A stretch of DNA of 64,000 nt from Apteryx mantelli (taxonomy: Eukaryota; Chordata; Aves; Apterygiformes; Apterygidae): the NCBI RefSeq assembly GCF_036417845.1, contig NC_089991.1, forward strand, positions 13,423,001 through 13,487,000. Reading direction: 5' to 3'. The notes under the pieces are model-generated. The model was given only the letters and a program-made list of their open reading frames with translations, had not been told where the DNA came from and did not search any database. Made by a program: the position numbers and the translations under genes. Numbering within the stretch: position 1 is the stretch's first letter; every line of letters begins with the position of its first letter. Positions 22,451 to 35,511 of this stretch are shown piece after piece.

Positions 22451-25400
22451 AAGAGCCGGGCTGTGGGATGAGTCATGCCGAGCGTCAGTTACACGCATAC
22501 GGGCTGGGATCTGGGGGATGGAGGGAAGGAAGGAGGGGGGAGGGAGAGGGGTCTTCATGCTGCAAATAAGCAACTCCAAAATCTGGATCGGCTCCCTTTT
22601 GGACGGAGCTGGATATTAAAATCAGATTAAGGCTCCTTGGCAGCTCCTGCACAATCACGAGAGCGAGCCGTGCTGGCTATAGGGCTTGCATGCTTTTCCA
22701 TTTTGGGGGGTGGAAGAGAGACACTATACAATAAGCCGGGCAGTAGCAAGAGCCGTGACTGATCTGGAGCACAACCGCGCATTTTGCAGTCGGATTGATG
22801 AGCCTGGTGCAAGTGGGAAGAGTTTTCTGTAGTTATATATCATCCCTCCAGCCCTTCACTTTCATAACTGCAGATTACAAAAGAGCTTCGATTGTGAAGC
22901 TAACACATTCATCCCAGCCCTTGCTCTCTCGCTGGTTTAGCTTTGGGATTGCAAACACCAGGAACGTGGGGGGGGGGGCAGGGAGGGGGAAGCAGGGGGG
23001 ACTAATCTTGCTGTTTGGGTTCAAAACAATTAAGACTTCAAGACTTGGTAAATCAGATTTGCCCCTGGTGCATGTGCCAGACAGAACCAGGCAGATCTTG
23101 CCACCAGCTAGACTGATGTAGTCCCAGTGCCTCTCCTTGCACACAGCAGCTCTAGAGCGCTCCAGCTTGGCATAGAACCCGGTCAGTTTGCCGGGGGCAG
23201 AGAAGGGGGAGGTGGCAACTTTGGTTGTTAACTAAGAGCTGTTGACAGGTTGATCACAGAAGAAGGGTCAGGAAAGGTGAGAAGTGGGCCAAGAAGACTT
23301 TGTAAGCAGTTTGTGTTTTCTGATATGGAAGGATTTATTATTACTGGGGGGAATTGTTGGTTAGAGAATAGGAGGCTGATTTTGTGGGATGTCATCCCTA
23401 CAAAGTATTTCAGAAAGGCTGTGGTTCCCACCAGCCTCATTACTCTCTGGGCAGGTGAAAGTTCCTGGCTCTGCGTCCCAGTGATAACATGCATGTTCCC
23501 TGAGTGTTTGGCATGAAATGAAAAGCTTGTATGATTGTAGCACACATCTGAAGAGTTCATTTTGCTTCTTTGTGTTGGCATTTGACCTTTCAATTTAGAA
23601 TCTTCTTCCGAAAGGGGACTGTTAAGGGGAAAAAAAAATCAGAACTGTCAACCTTCTCTGGTGCAAAACCACCATGTTATGAACATCCCCTGCAAAATTT
23701 GGGACTGTGAAATGGCCTGTGATGAAATAAGACCATTTTTTGGCATCTCTTGAAATAAGGTTTATTACGTTTGTCCCCTCTCTTTCTCTCCCTCTCTCAT
23801 ACATGCACTAGATTAGAGGGAATGCTGTACATGCATGCATAGAGTTAGTGCTAGTCTGACGTCTGCTGGGTGTATGATGTTAAGAGCAGCAAATAGATCT
23901 TTGCAGACTGCTGCAGGTTTCCTCAGAAGTGCTATGCAGCCTGTGTTTGTTTTATGGCACAGAGGTTGCTCTGGATAATTGCATTTCCTCTCTGTCCCCC
24001 ACGTGCACAGAAGGGTTAAGGGCTGGTGTAAGAAGGAAAGAAAAGAGGAGAGAAAGGTGGGGGGGGAGATCCTCCAGCTATGATTTGCATGCATTTGCTT
24101 AAGAAATGACTGAAGTTGTAAGTGTGTTGTGCTTGTACCTTAACCTCTGATGAAACTGCAGTGAAGGCTCCAGTCCTGGCTGCTGTCACATGCTTTCTTT
24201 ATAACTATAAACGGGAGGCGGGTCCCAAGCTTGCCTCTGACGTTTCTCCCCATTACTACTGTACTAGCCTCTGCTTACAACTGGGTTACTGACTTCTCAA
24301 TGAAGCCTGAAAGCTGCTTCCGCAAAGTCCCCAGTGTTCCAGCACAGGATCAGATTATCCTAGGAGGCTACAATGTCAGGAGGCCACGAGATCATGAATA
24401 TTATCCATTTCCTTCATGGAAATCTTGAAGAACTCTGGCTGTTCCCTACTATCTTTCCTCCTCTCTCCCCTTGCTCCTCCCCTATCTTTCCTTTCGCAGC
24501 AGGCTTACAGAAAGGCACAGTTAGGTGCATGCAGGTGCCAGCTGATCCCATCCTCCCCAGTGGAGGAATCCTCAGGAAGGCTCTTTGGGAGATGTGCGGT
24601 GAAGGTTTAACATGAGCATTTGCATCGGTCTCTTAATTATATGGGATTGTGCTGAGGATGCCTGCTAACCTCTATTTACATACCGAGGACAGTCATGATT
24701 CACGTGGTAACTGCATTGCAACAGAAAAAAATCAGGGTTTTTCACTTGATATGTGCCTTTCTCCTGCCACCCCCTTTTCCTTTTTATCAAAAAAAAGTGG
24801 GTTTATTTTACAGTGACTCAAAATGTGTGATTTCTGGGCCCACTTAATCCATTTTGTGTAACTCTGCAACTCAAAGGGGTAAAGCTGATTGTAGCTGGCT
24901 TGTGCCAGCCATACAGGTTCTACTGAGAGCCCTGCAGAGGGGCTAGGGAGTCCCCTCGCCATCCCTGGAAGCGTGAGGAGCAGTTTGACTCTTCTGGTTT
25001 CTATTTGTTTAAAAACCCCAAACAAAGTGCAGGGGGGGAAAAAACAAGGCTGCTTCTTGGAGAGATGCTTAAAGATCACATGAACTGAAATACAATATTC
25101 CCTCTTTAACTTCTCAGCCTCCTGCTAACAGCTTAATCCATTGATGAGTGCAGAAAGCACACTGAAGCCCTTAGCTGAAAAGGAGTACATCAGGTGAATT
25201 GTTATTGTTAATAATGAAGTGGATACGCATCCATAATTTCTGGTAGTCCTCACTGAGCGGACTGATATTCTGCTTTGCTGTGTGTGGCTCTTTTGTCGGA
25301 GAAGATTTTTGTGGTGGGGCCTGGACTACTGAGGCAGCCCAAGGGTCTGCGCAAAGCGTATCTTTTTTCGAGCCCGGCTGCATTGCTGCAATTTGGGTCG

Positions 25401-25480
25401 AAGGCTCCCTGCATCGCTGAGGTTGCAGAGCTTCCTCGCCTGCCCCAGGGAAGCGAGGTCCGTGCGTAGCACGGGCCCCG
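22451..25480 (+). other. Intron 1, promoter-proximal part
   Basis: No exon or hairpin RNA was recognised. A G-rich tract occurs near 22,968-22,979. An ATTTGCAT octamer lies at 24,083-24,090 inside ATTTGCATGCATTTGC, and another at 24,618-24,625. A CACGTG E-box is at 24,701-24,706. This is where mammals carry the mir-378a hairpin, roughly 2.5 kb into the gene; I find neither arm of it here. Confidence 0.5.
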
Positions 25481-26850
25481 CGAGAAGGCGATACAGCTGT
25501 TATTACCGGATCTGGCAGTTAGCAGCGGCCACGCTGGTGCGTTGCAAAGTGGCGGGTGGATGCTCTGCTGCGGCGGCGGTTGCTTGGGATCCCGGCGGCT
25601 GTTTGTGTCGCGGCGGTGGATGGGAGAGATTGAGAGCGCAGCGTGCTGCTGGGTTGGTCCGTTGTCGGGAGATAGCAGCCGCCAGGAGCGGAGGGAGGGA
25701 GCAGCTGGGGGGGGGGGGAAGGGGGGAGGAAGGAGGACTGGCCCGAAATCTGGCCCCTTCCGAGAGCCTCTGCGCAGAGCTGCCTGCTTCCAGGTCCTGC
25801 GCCTTCGAGCACGTCTCGCCGGTGTCTCCCGTCATGGCAGGGCCCCGGTGGCTCTGCCGCGGTGAGGCTTTTCTCAGCTGTGCCTGCACATCCCTTCCCT
25901 GCTTCGTGCCGTGATGGAAAGGCCCCTCTCCAACAGGTGAATAATTAAGGTCTCGACCTCCCGCCTCTAGCAGAAGGAGCTCTGTGAAGGAGACTGATTT
26001 CTCTCCCACATTAACCTTTCCAATGTCAAAAGCCTCTTTGTAGTTGGAAACTCAGCTTGCTCTGGCACTTAAAGTGCTGTCGGCTGTCCAGTGAAAAATG
26101 CCGCGGGGCCCAGGGAAGCCCGTGCTTTCCCCAAGCCCCTTCCCCCCGTGGAGGAGAGGGCGCCTGTGCCCCGGGAGCTGCCGTGCTGCGCGCGAGCCGG
26201 TCAGCGCTGGGGAGCCGATGCCCGCGTTCCCCCCGCGTGGCTCCTGGATACCGGCGTGCCGGGCCGCCGGTCGTTCTGCCGCCTCTTGACAGGGAGACAC
26301 GGGAGCCCGCGCGGCTCCGAAGTGCTGCGTGTTTCCTGTGGTCGTGGCAGAGCTCAGCAGTGGGGGGGAGGACGTGGGCTCGGGAGCGGGGACAGGGAGC
26401 CGCGTCCCTGCGAAGGGCTGTCCCCGGAGACAAGGCTCCGCTGGGGCCGCGACGCGCGCGTCCCTGGCTGCCGCGCTGGGGCGGCCGCTGAAGCGGCCAG
26501 GCGAGAGGAGCCCACCCGTCCATGGGGCCGGGGGCACCGAGGTGCCGGGAGGACCCCGGTGGGTGGATGCGTTTATCAGAGGAATCCACGTCGGGCCTCC
26601 GCCCCCGGGGCTGAGCCCCGCTCCATGGCAACACGGTGCAGGCTTATGTTTCTCGTGACTGTTTGGCAGAACGAAGTGACTGAGCAGAGGGGGAACTTTC
26701 TGAGCCCTGGAGCTGCTGGCGGGGCAGCCCTGGAGCTGGCGCTTGAGCGGGCGGGCTGGCGGCGGCGGGTCCCCGGCCGGGCAGCACCTCGTCCTCGCCG
26801 TGCACCGCGGTGGAAGCACGGCAAGCGCTTGGTCTTTGCTGCCCGCCCAG
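25480..26850. promoter_or_regulatory. Intronic CpG-rich cluster, possible alternative promoter
   Basis: CpG-rich sequence resumes about 3.8 kb into intron 1. The densest part is about 26,100-26,830. The + strand is open from 26,091 to 27,074 (327 codons), and the frame closes just after CAG|GTGAGG at 27,064/27,065, which is a good splice-donor consensus. A G12 tract lies at 25,707-25,718. The combination would fit an alternative first exon, but low stop density in GC-rich DNA explains the open frame equally well. The translated sequence is not recognisable. Confidence 0.35.
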
Positions 26851-29800
26851 GGAGAGGGGACGGGGGAGCCCCACGCTGGCACCCCGGCAGGCAGCCGGTG
26901 GCCAGCACCCCTCCCTTGAAACTAGGGCTAGGAAGTTGGTTCCCATCAACTGCAAACTGGCAAACTCCCATCTTGTGGGCGTCTGGAAGGGTATGCTTTA
27001 AACCGCCTCTGCTTGTAGTAATGAGCCAAAGACTAAAGGTTAAAGTTAATGGCGCAGATGGTCAGGTGAGGTAAACTGACCTACTTTCAGGGACAGCAGT
27101 ACCACTGTGCCATAGGCACCAGGTAATGGTCTGCCCAATGCGTTTTCCTTAGCTTATCGCTAGGCTGTTCTGCTTTTCAGCACTTTTTCTAAGCTCCGGC
27201 CATGAGATCACACAAATTATTATTTATTTATTGTTTTTATAATGGGAACTTCCAAGAAGTGCCAAGGACTTTGCACAGATCTGACTCTGCTCGTAGTCTC
27301 ATCAGCCCTGTCCCTACTCCTGCTCCATTTCCCTTCACCTCTGCAGGCAGAAAGCAACTGTGTTTGAGCTGCTGCTGCTATCAATACTCTTGCATTAAAC
27401 CAATTCACTTTAGAATTAAGACAAGAAAAAAAAAAAAAGCTGGAAATCTCCCCATTTAGCCTTTGGCTCTGTAGGATCCGGAAAAATCCTTGGGGGGGGG
27501 GGGTGCTTCCCCGTGCAGTGTCCTGAATATCTACTGGCATGCAAGCGGAGGGGCACGGAGACGCCACAGCCCCAGGGGGTATGTCGGATGGCCCCATCCA
27601 GTAGCCAGACTAACCTTTGATCGCTGCTGGCTCCTAGGCGGCCCTGTGAGGCTTAGGGAAAACGTTTTGCTTATCTTGCTTCCCCTGTGTCCTGAGAGAA
27701 AGCCGGCGGGTGCTGGGTGCTGGGCACCTCCCCAGTGCCTGGGCTGCGCCTGGGGGAGAGTTGTGCTCTGCAGGGGAAGATGGTCCCCGTGCAGAGTGCG
27801 GGAGGGCAGCACAGTAAAGATCCTGCTGAAGTTTCACAGGCGCTTTTTATATCTACCCGTGCGTACCCACACTTCCTTCCCAGCACCCTTCCTACCTGTG
27901 CGGTTGCACCTGGCATGCGTTTCCCTTTGCGCATTAGGGAGCCAGAGGGCCTCTTGCCGTTGGCAAGGAGGAGTCCTGTGCGATGGTGGCTTCCTCTCGT
28001 AACGTAAGCGGGAGAGACCCTGGTGTGCTGCGAGGGCTGATGTGACACTTCTCGCTTCCCCTGGGACGGAGCAGTACACACTTTATATATGCATGTTTTC
28101 CTGCTGAGGTGGCTTAGGATAAAACCGGTGCCTCTAGCTCTTGCAGTGAATAAGACTGCAGGGTAGCATATCTCTGCTAGGATGCATTTTCTGAATTCTT
28201 CCCCTGCGTCGCTTCTATGCTGTGAATTCACTGCCTGCAGCGACACTGAGCATGCTGGACAGAAAAGCCCCTTCTGCTGAGAAAGCCTCACTGGTCAGAC
28301 ACCTCAGTTCCTGTTTCAGTTTGCAGAAAGTTCGCTGCTGCTGCTGCTGCTGCTTCTGCTTCCCAGCCATTGTCTGGAGAGGCTGAAGGACCCCATTCGA
28401 CTTGGGCAGGCGGGGCGGTGGGAGAGGGGTGGGGAGCATGTGTCATCCATTCACCACACCAAAAACTGCTTTCCCTGCCTGGTCCCTGAGGAACCCTCAT
28501 TTCCGAATTTTCATGCACATCAGGAGCAAGGAAATCCTGTGGCGGGGGGAGGTGGAGGGGAGAGGGCAGAGCATCCCGGCGCGTGCAGCGGGCGCTGAGC
28601 TCTGGCTGCATGCTGCGGTCGGAGCGGTTGCAGGGGGAAGCCGGCTGCACGTTTCGGACGGAAGGAAGCCCATCTGCCTCGAATCGCATTTGTTCTTCTC
28701 CCCCCTGCCCGGGGGAGGGGGAGCACAGGTCCACTGCCTGCAAGTGGCACCTGGTTGCCCTCTCGGGAGGGGAGTTGTGTTTGGAATGAGCCAAGTCCAG
28801 TGGCCAGAGCCCGGGTGGAGAGGAGCTCCTGCCAGGGAGGAGGCAGCACAGCCCTGGCTCCAGCAGTCATTTTGCTGGGCCCTTTCTTGCTTTGATTTTA
28901 ATCAAAGTGCCTAGGTAGGAGTGAGTTACATTATTCTTTTACAACAAAAGTGCAAGGGGAACCGTAAAGTGTTTCAGGAGACATCGCAGCGGGACACCAC
29001 TGTGGCCTTTGCACGCCCAAAAGACGAGCGGGTCTGGGCTTCGTCCTGACTGCGACCAGCTAGGCTGGTTTAGCGCAACAGCAGTCATGATTTCAGCTGG
29101 AGCGATGGTTGTATACACACTTGGATAAGAGTGATGAGCCAAGGGTTTAAAGCACTGCGCTCTCGCAGCTCCCACTGAAGGCCAAAGCGGAGGGAGGCTC
29201 TGGCCTTCCTTTCTCCTCCGAAAGGCAGCCCCTCTCCGGGCACTGCGTGCGGAGGCCGGTGGGCTCGCTCGGCTGCGCCGCCTGGAAAGCGGGGCCGGAG
29301 GGAGCAACGTCGCCGCAGCCCTCTGGTTTCTAGCACGCTGTCCAGGCGGCGGCGCGCTCCTTGGGTCCCTGCACGGCAAACGGGGGGAAGGAGGCACTGT
29401 CCCTACGCCTGCACGGGGGACGTTTAGCCATACTGGGTGATTTAAGGCGCTGTGCTCTGGTCTGCTTGATCTCACTCGGCGCTCGCTCAGGGGCAAACCA
29501 GGACACCGAAGAGCACGGCGGGGGGGCTGAGCACTGATTTGTACCAGACCAGCTGACGGTGCCCTTTCCTGCCACACAGAGGTTGCTCACCTGGCACCGG
29601 CGCGGCTGGGCTGAACTTTGTTCCAGCTCGAGTCCCTCTCTCCTGATTTCCTGGGACTCGCACAGCCTCAGTGCAAATGTTTGCAACTTTCATAGTCCTT
29701 TGATTTAAGCTAATTAAACTTTGCATTACTATCGGCTCCCTTTAAACCACATCTACTTAGCTGCTTTCCTTTTCCCCTCTCTCTTCTTAGGCCTGCAGCC

Positions 29801-32800
29801 CTGCCTGCGAGGTGCATGTGCTTCGGAGAGGCATGTTCTAGCATCTTAATGACAAGAGGATTTTTAAACCTTCCCTTGAAAAATGTAAACCACAGAGCTC
29901 TGCTGAGCTGGAGACTTGAACCAACTAGTATCATGTCTCCTTGCGAGCATGCTTATACACAGATAGCCACGACCTAACTGTGCTAATAATGAAAAGAAAA
30001 AATTGCAAATGAATTTCTTAAAAAAAGAAGGTTCTGTGTACACACAGGTCCCACCAGGAGACTGGCGCATGTGTTTGTGCTATCACCCGTTTCCCAGGTA
30101 GCAGAACTCAGACCTATGAAAACTGTGTGGTTTTCTTAGTCTAAAACATTGGATGATTTTAAAGCTTTTAAGGCTGTTTTTTCTTGTGGTCATGTCCTTT
30201 TAGGAAGGACTGTCTATGTCTATTTATATATATTTTGAAAACGAAAGCACTTGGTACATGTCCTCAGAAACTCCAGATATGAGTGTTACCAAACAGCTCT
30301 AGTGAAGAAGTTACTTTTCTAATGACTAATAACCAGCCTGCTCCAGTAGCCCCTGCCGGCCCCGGCCCTGGTGGGCACCCTGCGCCCCAGGTGCTCTGGA
30401 GCAGGGACAGCCCCTGCCCTTCAGTCACCCCGTGGATTTAGGAGGAGAAGCGGTGGGCATACGGGACGTGCTCGTGTGTGTGTCTCTCCTCCTTGCTCGG
30501 ACCAGAGGTTTCGATAAACTAGATGCAAGAGGAAGGAAGTTAGTAGCTGAGCTGAGGGATGTCGTAGGGGAACTGCTGGGGCGGTGCAGACATGGAGGGT
30601 TCAAGCTGCTCGGTTCATTCACTGCTTGATCTTCAGCAGTGCTCTGGGTGCCTCTTTACTTCTCTGTATTCCTCCTCTTCTTGCTTTCTGGTCTGTCTGT
30701 GGCTATAAATTCTCCATTTGTGTGACTCCCCTTTGCCTGGCTGGTGTCAGCGTGCTGGGGACCCGGCGGCAGCCCCCGGGCTGCTCGTCTCTGCAGGGCA
30801 GCGCTCCCGTTCGCCTGTTCACGTGGCACTTGCGCACATGTGAGCTGAGGTCCGAGGTGCGGTGCCGCTCGGAGACGGGGAGATTTGCCCTGGCCAAGAA
30901 CAGTCCAGAGCAGTGCCCAAGGGGACGGTGAGATCCCTCTGCCAGTTCCCCCTTGGTTTACAGTTGCTTGGCCACGTGGTGACCTGGGCACAGAGGAGCC
31001 TCTCAGGAGGCCGCAAGCAAAGGTTGGCTTGCTAGGGTGCTCCCGCTGCAGCTTGGACCCCTTGCCACATGCTAAATGGGGCCAATCTGCCTAAAGAGCC
31101 TAGAAACCCGTCCAACTTGAGGGGCAGCATATCGAGCAGAGTTCAAAACAAACGAAAGGCAGGTTGTCAGGGGACCATCCCCATCTCTGCTGTTCTCTTA
31201 TGACAGTCGAAGGGCCTGAAAACACAGCTTTTAAGTGTCTCTCTGTATTTATGTTACCCAAACTAACTCTTTTTGGAAAGAGCCACTCTGCCACATTTAG
31301 ATACCTAATTATAGCAGCGGCTCCTGAGAGAGGATCAGCATGGGAGTGCACTGGAGGATGTGGGACCTTTGTGGAGGGGTGTTAGGGGAGTTTAAACCTC
31401 CTTCAGCCAAGCCCTTTGGAGTTATTCCCTTGCCATTACCAGTGCTTGCTTGCAGCTATCATGGGGCAGCTGCTCCCTGCGGTGAACAGGGTGTGCAGGG
31501 AACAGGGAGTGTGCTGAAAGGTGAACTGCAGATATTTTTTTTATGTCTCAGTGCCTTTTGAGGCAAGAGCCCATCTATGCCCAAACATGCTATTTGTAAA
31601 TATGCCTTCTCCTCCTGGAGGAAGGAGTCGTATTCCAAAACATACCAAGCAGGGCTTAGCTATAGGACAAAATCTCCTGGTCCTGTCCAGGAGGGCTCTG
31701 GTGGGGCTACAACATCCTGTGAGGATGAATTCAGACTGTTGGAATAGAGCTGCCAAGTGTGACATGGGGTTGGGCAGGAGAGAAGGAAAGGCAAGGAAAA
31801 GCAAAGGTCCTTCTTTTTTTGGGTAGACAGGGCACTGAACACACATCAAAGTCCACTGAGCTCATTTAATAAAAAATGTGTGATTACCCTTTAAAAATGC
31901 CAAGATGAAGGGCACCTTACAAGTGCATTTTGCCTCTATCATGGATGTTCTCCAGCGCCTTGGACCGCAGGCTCAGACCTCAGCTGTCCTTGAACCCTGG
32001 CTTCACCGCTGGAAGGTGGTGCTTGAAATGCAAAGCTCTCCCATCTACCATTGCAAGGCTACACACACCCCTCTTGTAGCTGGGCCATTTCCCTGCCCCA
32101 TCAGCCCTGCTCCTGTCCCAGCTCCACGTGCCTGGGAGCATCCCGTATGCTTGGCAAAGATGTATGTGGCGGCAGGATCCGGGCACTTAGCACAACTCAT
32201 GGACTAGCTGCTGCTTCTTGATACCTGCAGGATCTGTTGTTGCCTTCTGTGTGAGCACAAGCAGAGACCTGGAGATGGATTTGGCCCAAGCTGTTTGATC
32301 ATCTCTCTAACTTGCCCTGTGTGGCATAGTGGAACTCTCTTGTATTACCTGGGGATCCAGCAAGACTTGCATATTGCACCAAATATTGATGAAAATGTAA
32401 TTTCTCAGAGATGCACAGGGCAGCCCTTGCTTTTGCCTCTTGACTTCTCTGCTCTGACCTGTGATGTGGGTGCCAGGGTCACTCGATCGGCTCCTTCAGA
32501 GGAAGAGGGGAGCTGCCATTTGTCTCTGTGCATGCTGGTCTCCCAGGAACTTGGGCATGAGGCACGTGGTGTGCCACTTGAGTCTCTGCAGCCAGCTATT
32601 TATAAGCGTTCAGAGAGGGGCACCCTCGCATGCCCCCCTCCCCTCCGCCGTGCTTTGTAGCGCTGACACCGAAACCGTGGCCTCCCGGCCCGGCGCTGTC
32701 GCTCAGCTGAGCTGTTGGAAGTGCTAACTGATCTTCTTGTGATCCTGCCTCTGATGGAGGCGTGCATGGGATGAGGCTGCCTTACGTTTTCTGCAGGAAA

Positions 32801-35068
32801 GTGGAGGGTCCCTCAGCTACTTGGCTGTTTCCCTTTTCACGTCACAGCTCATTGCGGGAGGAGACCTGCCTAGAAACCCCCCCTGCAGCCCTGTTGCCCC
32901 CCTTGCCGTGCCCCGGCCGAGGGGCTGTGCTAGGGTAGGAGCCAAGCAGCCTCACACCTCCAGGGTCCAGGCCAACACAGCCCAAATGCCCAGCCTTGCC
33001 TGCCATCCCACCGGCATATGAGCCATCTGGCCAAACAGTGGGACCCTCTGGGACACGTCAGCAAGCATGTGCACCTCGGCTTTGCACAGCGCCCTTGTAT
33101 AACCTTGCAACACCCCTGCTGTGGTGCCCCCTCGGCTCTCCTTGCATGGACATGGACCCAGGCAGGTTTGGCTGTGCTCCATGGCACCTCATGGCTCCTC
33201 GGTAGGCTGAAGCGGCCTGGATTTGAGGAAGGGACTCTGCCTTTTGGGTGACGTTCTCCTCAGGTCCATGTTACTAACCCCACGGAGATTTGGCCCTAGC
33301 AACACAGAGAAGGTAGAAGCTGCACATCTGAAATGGGAGGCGGTGGCATGGCAGGGATCCAGCCCGGGGGTTTGTGACTTCCCCCTCGACCCCAACACTG
33401 TGCAGGCAGATGGCTAAAACCACCACACCCTGCTCTAAGGAATACAAATGTGCGGCAGATACGGTAACCCATCCCTGAGAGCGGTGTTAGCTTTCACCTA
33501 GATCGATATCCTGGCCCGCGCGTGTCCAAGGGAGCACTCGGGTGGCAGCCCAAGCCGGGGCAGGAGCAGGCACCTGCCAGGGCTCCGCTGCCGCGCCGGA
33601 GCCCACCTGCCCATCTGTCTGTCTGCCTCAGCGTGCAGGCAGAGCCAGCGCCGGCCACAGCGCCTGTGCTGGGCTGTCGGACTCCGTCATGCGTAAAATG
33701 TAATAAATAGGGCCATAAGCCTTTTACGAAGTCTATTTCCACTCTTGGATCCGGGATTTAATGCATGGCTGCTTAGAGAGGCTGAGGATTTCAGAGGTCA
33801 GCAAGGCTAATTGCACTGCTGTAATAAAAGGGCACGCTGCAGGATCCTGCACGTGGGGCAGGAGGTGGGGGGTGGGCCTGGCGGTGCCGCGGGCCCCCGG
33901 CCGCAGTGCTGCCCTGGCCTGCGAGTGCCCTGATGAACCGGCACATGCCCGGCGGGACAGCAGGAGCACGGGGTTGGTGAGGAGCGGGCTCCTGGAAAGT
34001 GGTCTTCGGCTGGACTCAGGTGGCTTTTTGGGCTGGGAGGGATCCATGCCACTTCTGGAGAGCATTTGGTTCCCTCTCGCACGCATGTCCCTGGGAAGCA
34101 GTTTGATAATGTCTTGCTGGAGCTCTTGATCTTGGATTAACAGAAAGCCGGGGAAAGCCTCTGCGGGATCCTGTCCGGGGCTGCGGGATGGCAGGGTCGG
34201 GACTCTCCTGAACCGCGAGCGTCCCACTGCCGTGCGTCCTCCCTGCAAGCTCCCTTGGCACAAGGGCTCGGCTGTAGAGTAGAGCAGAGCAGAGCAGAGC
34301 ATCTCTTGATGTGGGAAGGGGAGTCGCTGCCCATCCCGTCTCGGCTCCTGGGCTTTCCTGCCCAGCCTGCTGGCCTGGTGACCCGCTCATGCGAGTCAGG
34401 ATGTGCAGCCACACGTGTGCACGAAGGCAGCGGCGCTGCAGAGGTGCCTCTGCACAGACGGGCCCTCGGCCGCTGGCAGCAGAAACGCGGCCCAATGGCC
34501 AGAGCATGCCACGGGAGGCAGAAGATGAGCTGCGCGGTGCGGGACGCAACCCGGCCCAAAATGGGGCTGGGCTCTGGCATCCTGCATTTTCACCGCTTCA
34601 CGGGGCAGCCCGGAGCCGCTGCTCATCCTGAGCCGGGGCTGCTCGGTGCCTCGAGCACCGCAGGAGCGCCAGCCGGGCTGGGGCGCGGGGCAGCGGCGTG
34701 GCCGCCGGTGAGCCCGGGCCCCGTGCCGCGGCAGACGGAGGATGCCGGCTCTGCTCCGTTACTTTCCTCGCCGATCCCGTCATCTCCATCTTGCACTGGA
34801 GTGGTGATGTCGTCATGGCAACGGGTGCAGCTGCAGTCGTGCTGTGCGGCTCCCATGCCAGCTACTCCAGTAATCCCACTATACCGGGGAAGCGCTCGCT
34901 GGTGTTACGGTGATGAGCCGCTTGTAACTGGGAGAGGAGCTGGGCCGACCGGCCTGACCGGGAGTGAGGATGGCAGGGCTTGCTCCCGCGCCCGTCAGCG
35001 ACTTCTCTGATGTTTTAGTTCTTCAGGGCCTCGGCTTCCTTATCAGCTCTGCGGAGTAATGCTGCCCC
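26851..35068 (+). other. Intron 1, no gene recognised
   Basis: Ordinary intronic sequence with small simple repeats: A13 at 27,426-27,438, G12 at 27,492-27,503, a CTG run at 28,334-28,353 and AGAGC units at about 34,273-34,299. Several GC-rich pockets occur (28.6-28.8, 29.2-29.4 and 34.4-34.8 kb). No exon, tRNA or known element was seen. Confidence 0.55.
28334..28353 (+). repeat. (GCT)n / CTG triplet run
   Basis: Between six and seven perfect GCT units, followed by TTCTGCT. A short trinucleotide microsatellite within intron 1. Confidence 0.85.
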
Positions 35069-35478
35069 TGCATGCGCGCACACACACACACGCGCACACG
35101 CGCACACACACGCGCACACACACACACGCGCACACACACACACACACACACGCGCACACACACGCACACACACGCGCACACACACACACGCACACACGCG
35201 CACACACACGCGCACACACACGCACACACACGCGCACACACACGCGCACACGCGCACACACACGCGCGCACACACACGCACACACACACGCACACACACA
35301 CGCGCACACACACGCGCACACACACGCGCACACACACACGCGCACACACACGTGCACACACGCGCGCACACACGCACGCACACACGCACGCACACGCACA
35401 CACACACGCGCGCACACACGCACACACACGCGCACACACACGCGCACACACACACACACGCACACACACACACACACA

Positions 35479-35479
<1 letters not shown>
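35069..35479 (+). repeat. 411-bp alternating CA/CG tract (Z-DNA type)
   Basis: Every base from T35,069 to C35,479 alternates pyrimidine and purine without a break. The steps are CA and CG, with rare TG. CACACACGCG-like 8- to 12-base blocks recur, so this is a compound (CA)n(CG)n array rather than plain (CA)n. Tracts of this type are the classical substrate for left-handed Z-DNA. The long open frames of Cys/Val/Arg or His/Thr/Arg repeats on both strands are artefacts of the periodicity. Confidence 0.97.

Positions 35480-35506
<27 letters not shown>
35479..35506 (+). repeat. (CT)14 tract adjoining the CA/CG array
   Basis: Fourteen CT units follow directly on the alternating tract, then TTCTTGG. 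Homopurine-homopyrimidine mirror repeats like this can form triplex H-DNA under superhelical stress. Confidence 0.95.

Positions 35507-35511
<5 letters not shown>

Noticed and set aside
21319-22476. 385-codon minus-strand open frame across the PPARGC1B promoter and exon 1
   Set aside because: It lies wholly in extremely GC-rich DNA where stop codons are scarce, is low-complexity Ala/Pro/Arg/Gly, and is antisense to a well-supported exon.
28791-28801. 11-base match to the miR-378 3p start on the minus strand
   Set aside because: Only ACTGGACTTGG matches, the following bases differ, the strand is opposite to the host gene, and there is no complementary arm nearby to form a hairpin.
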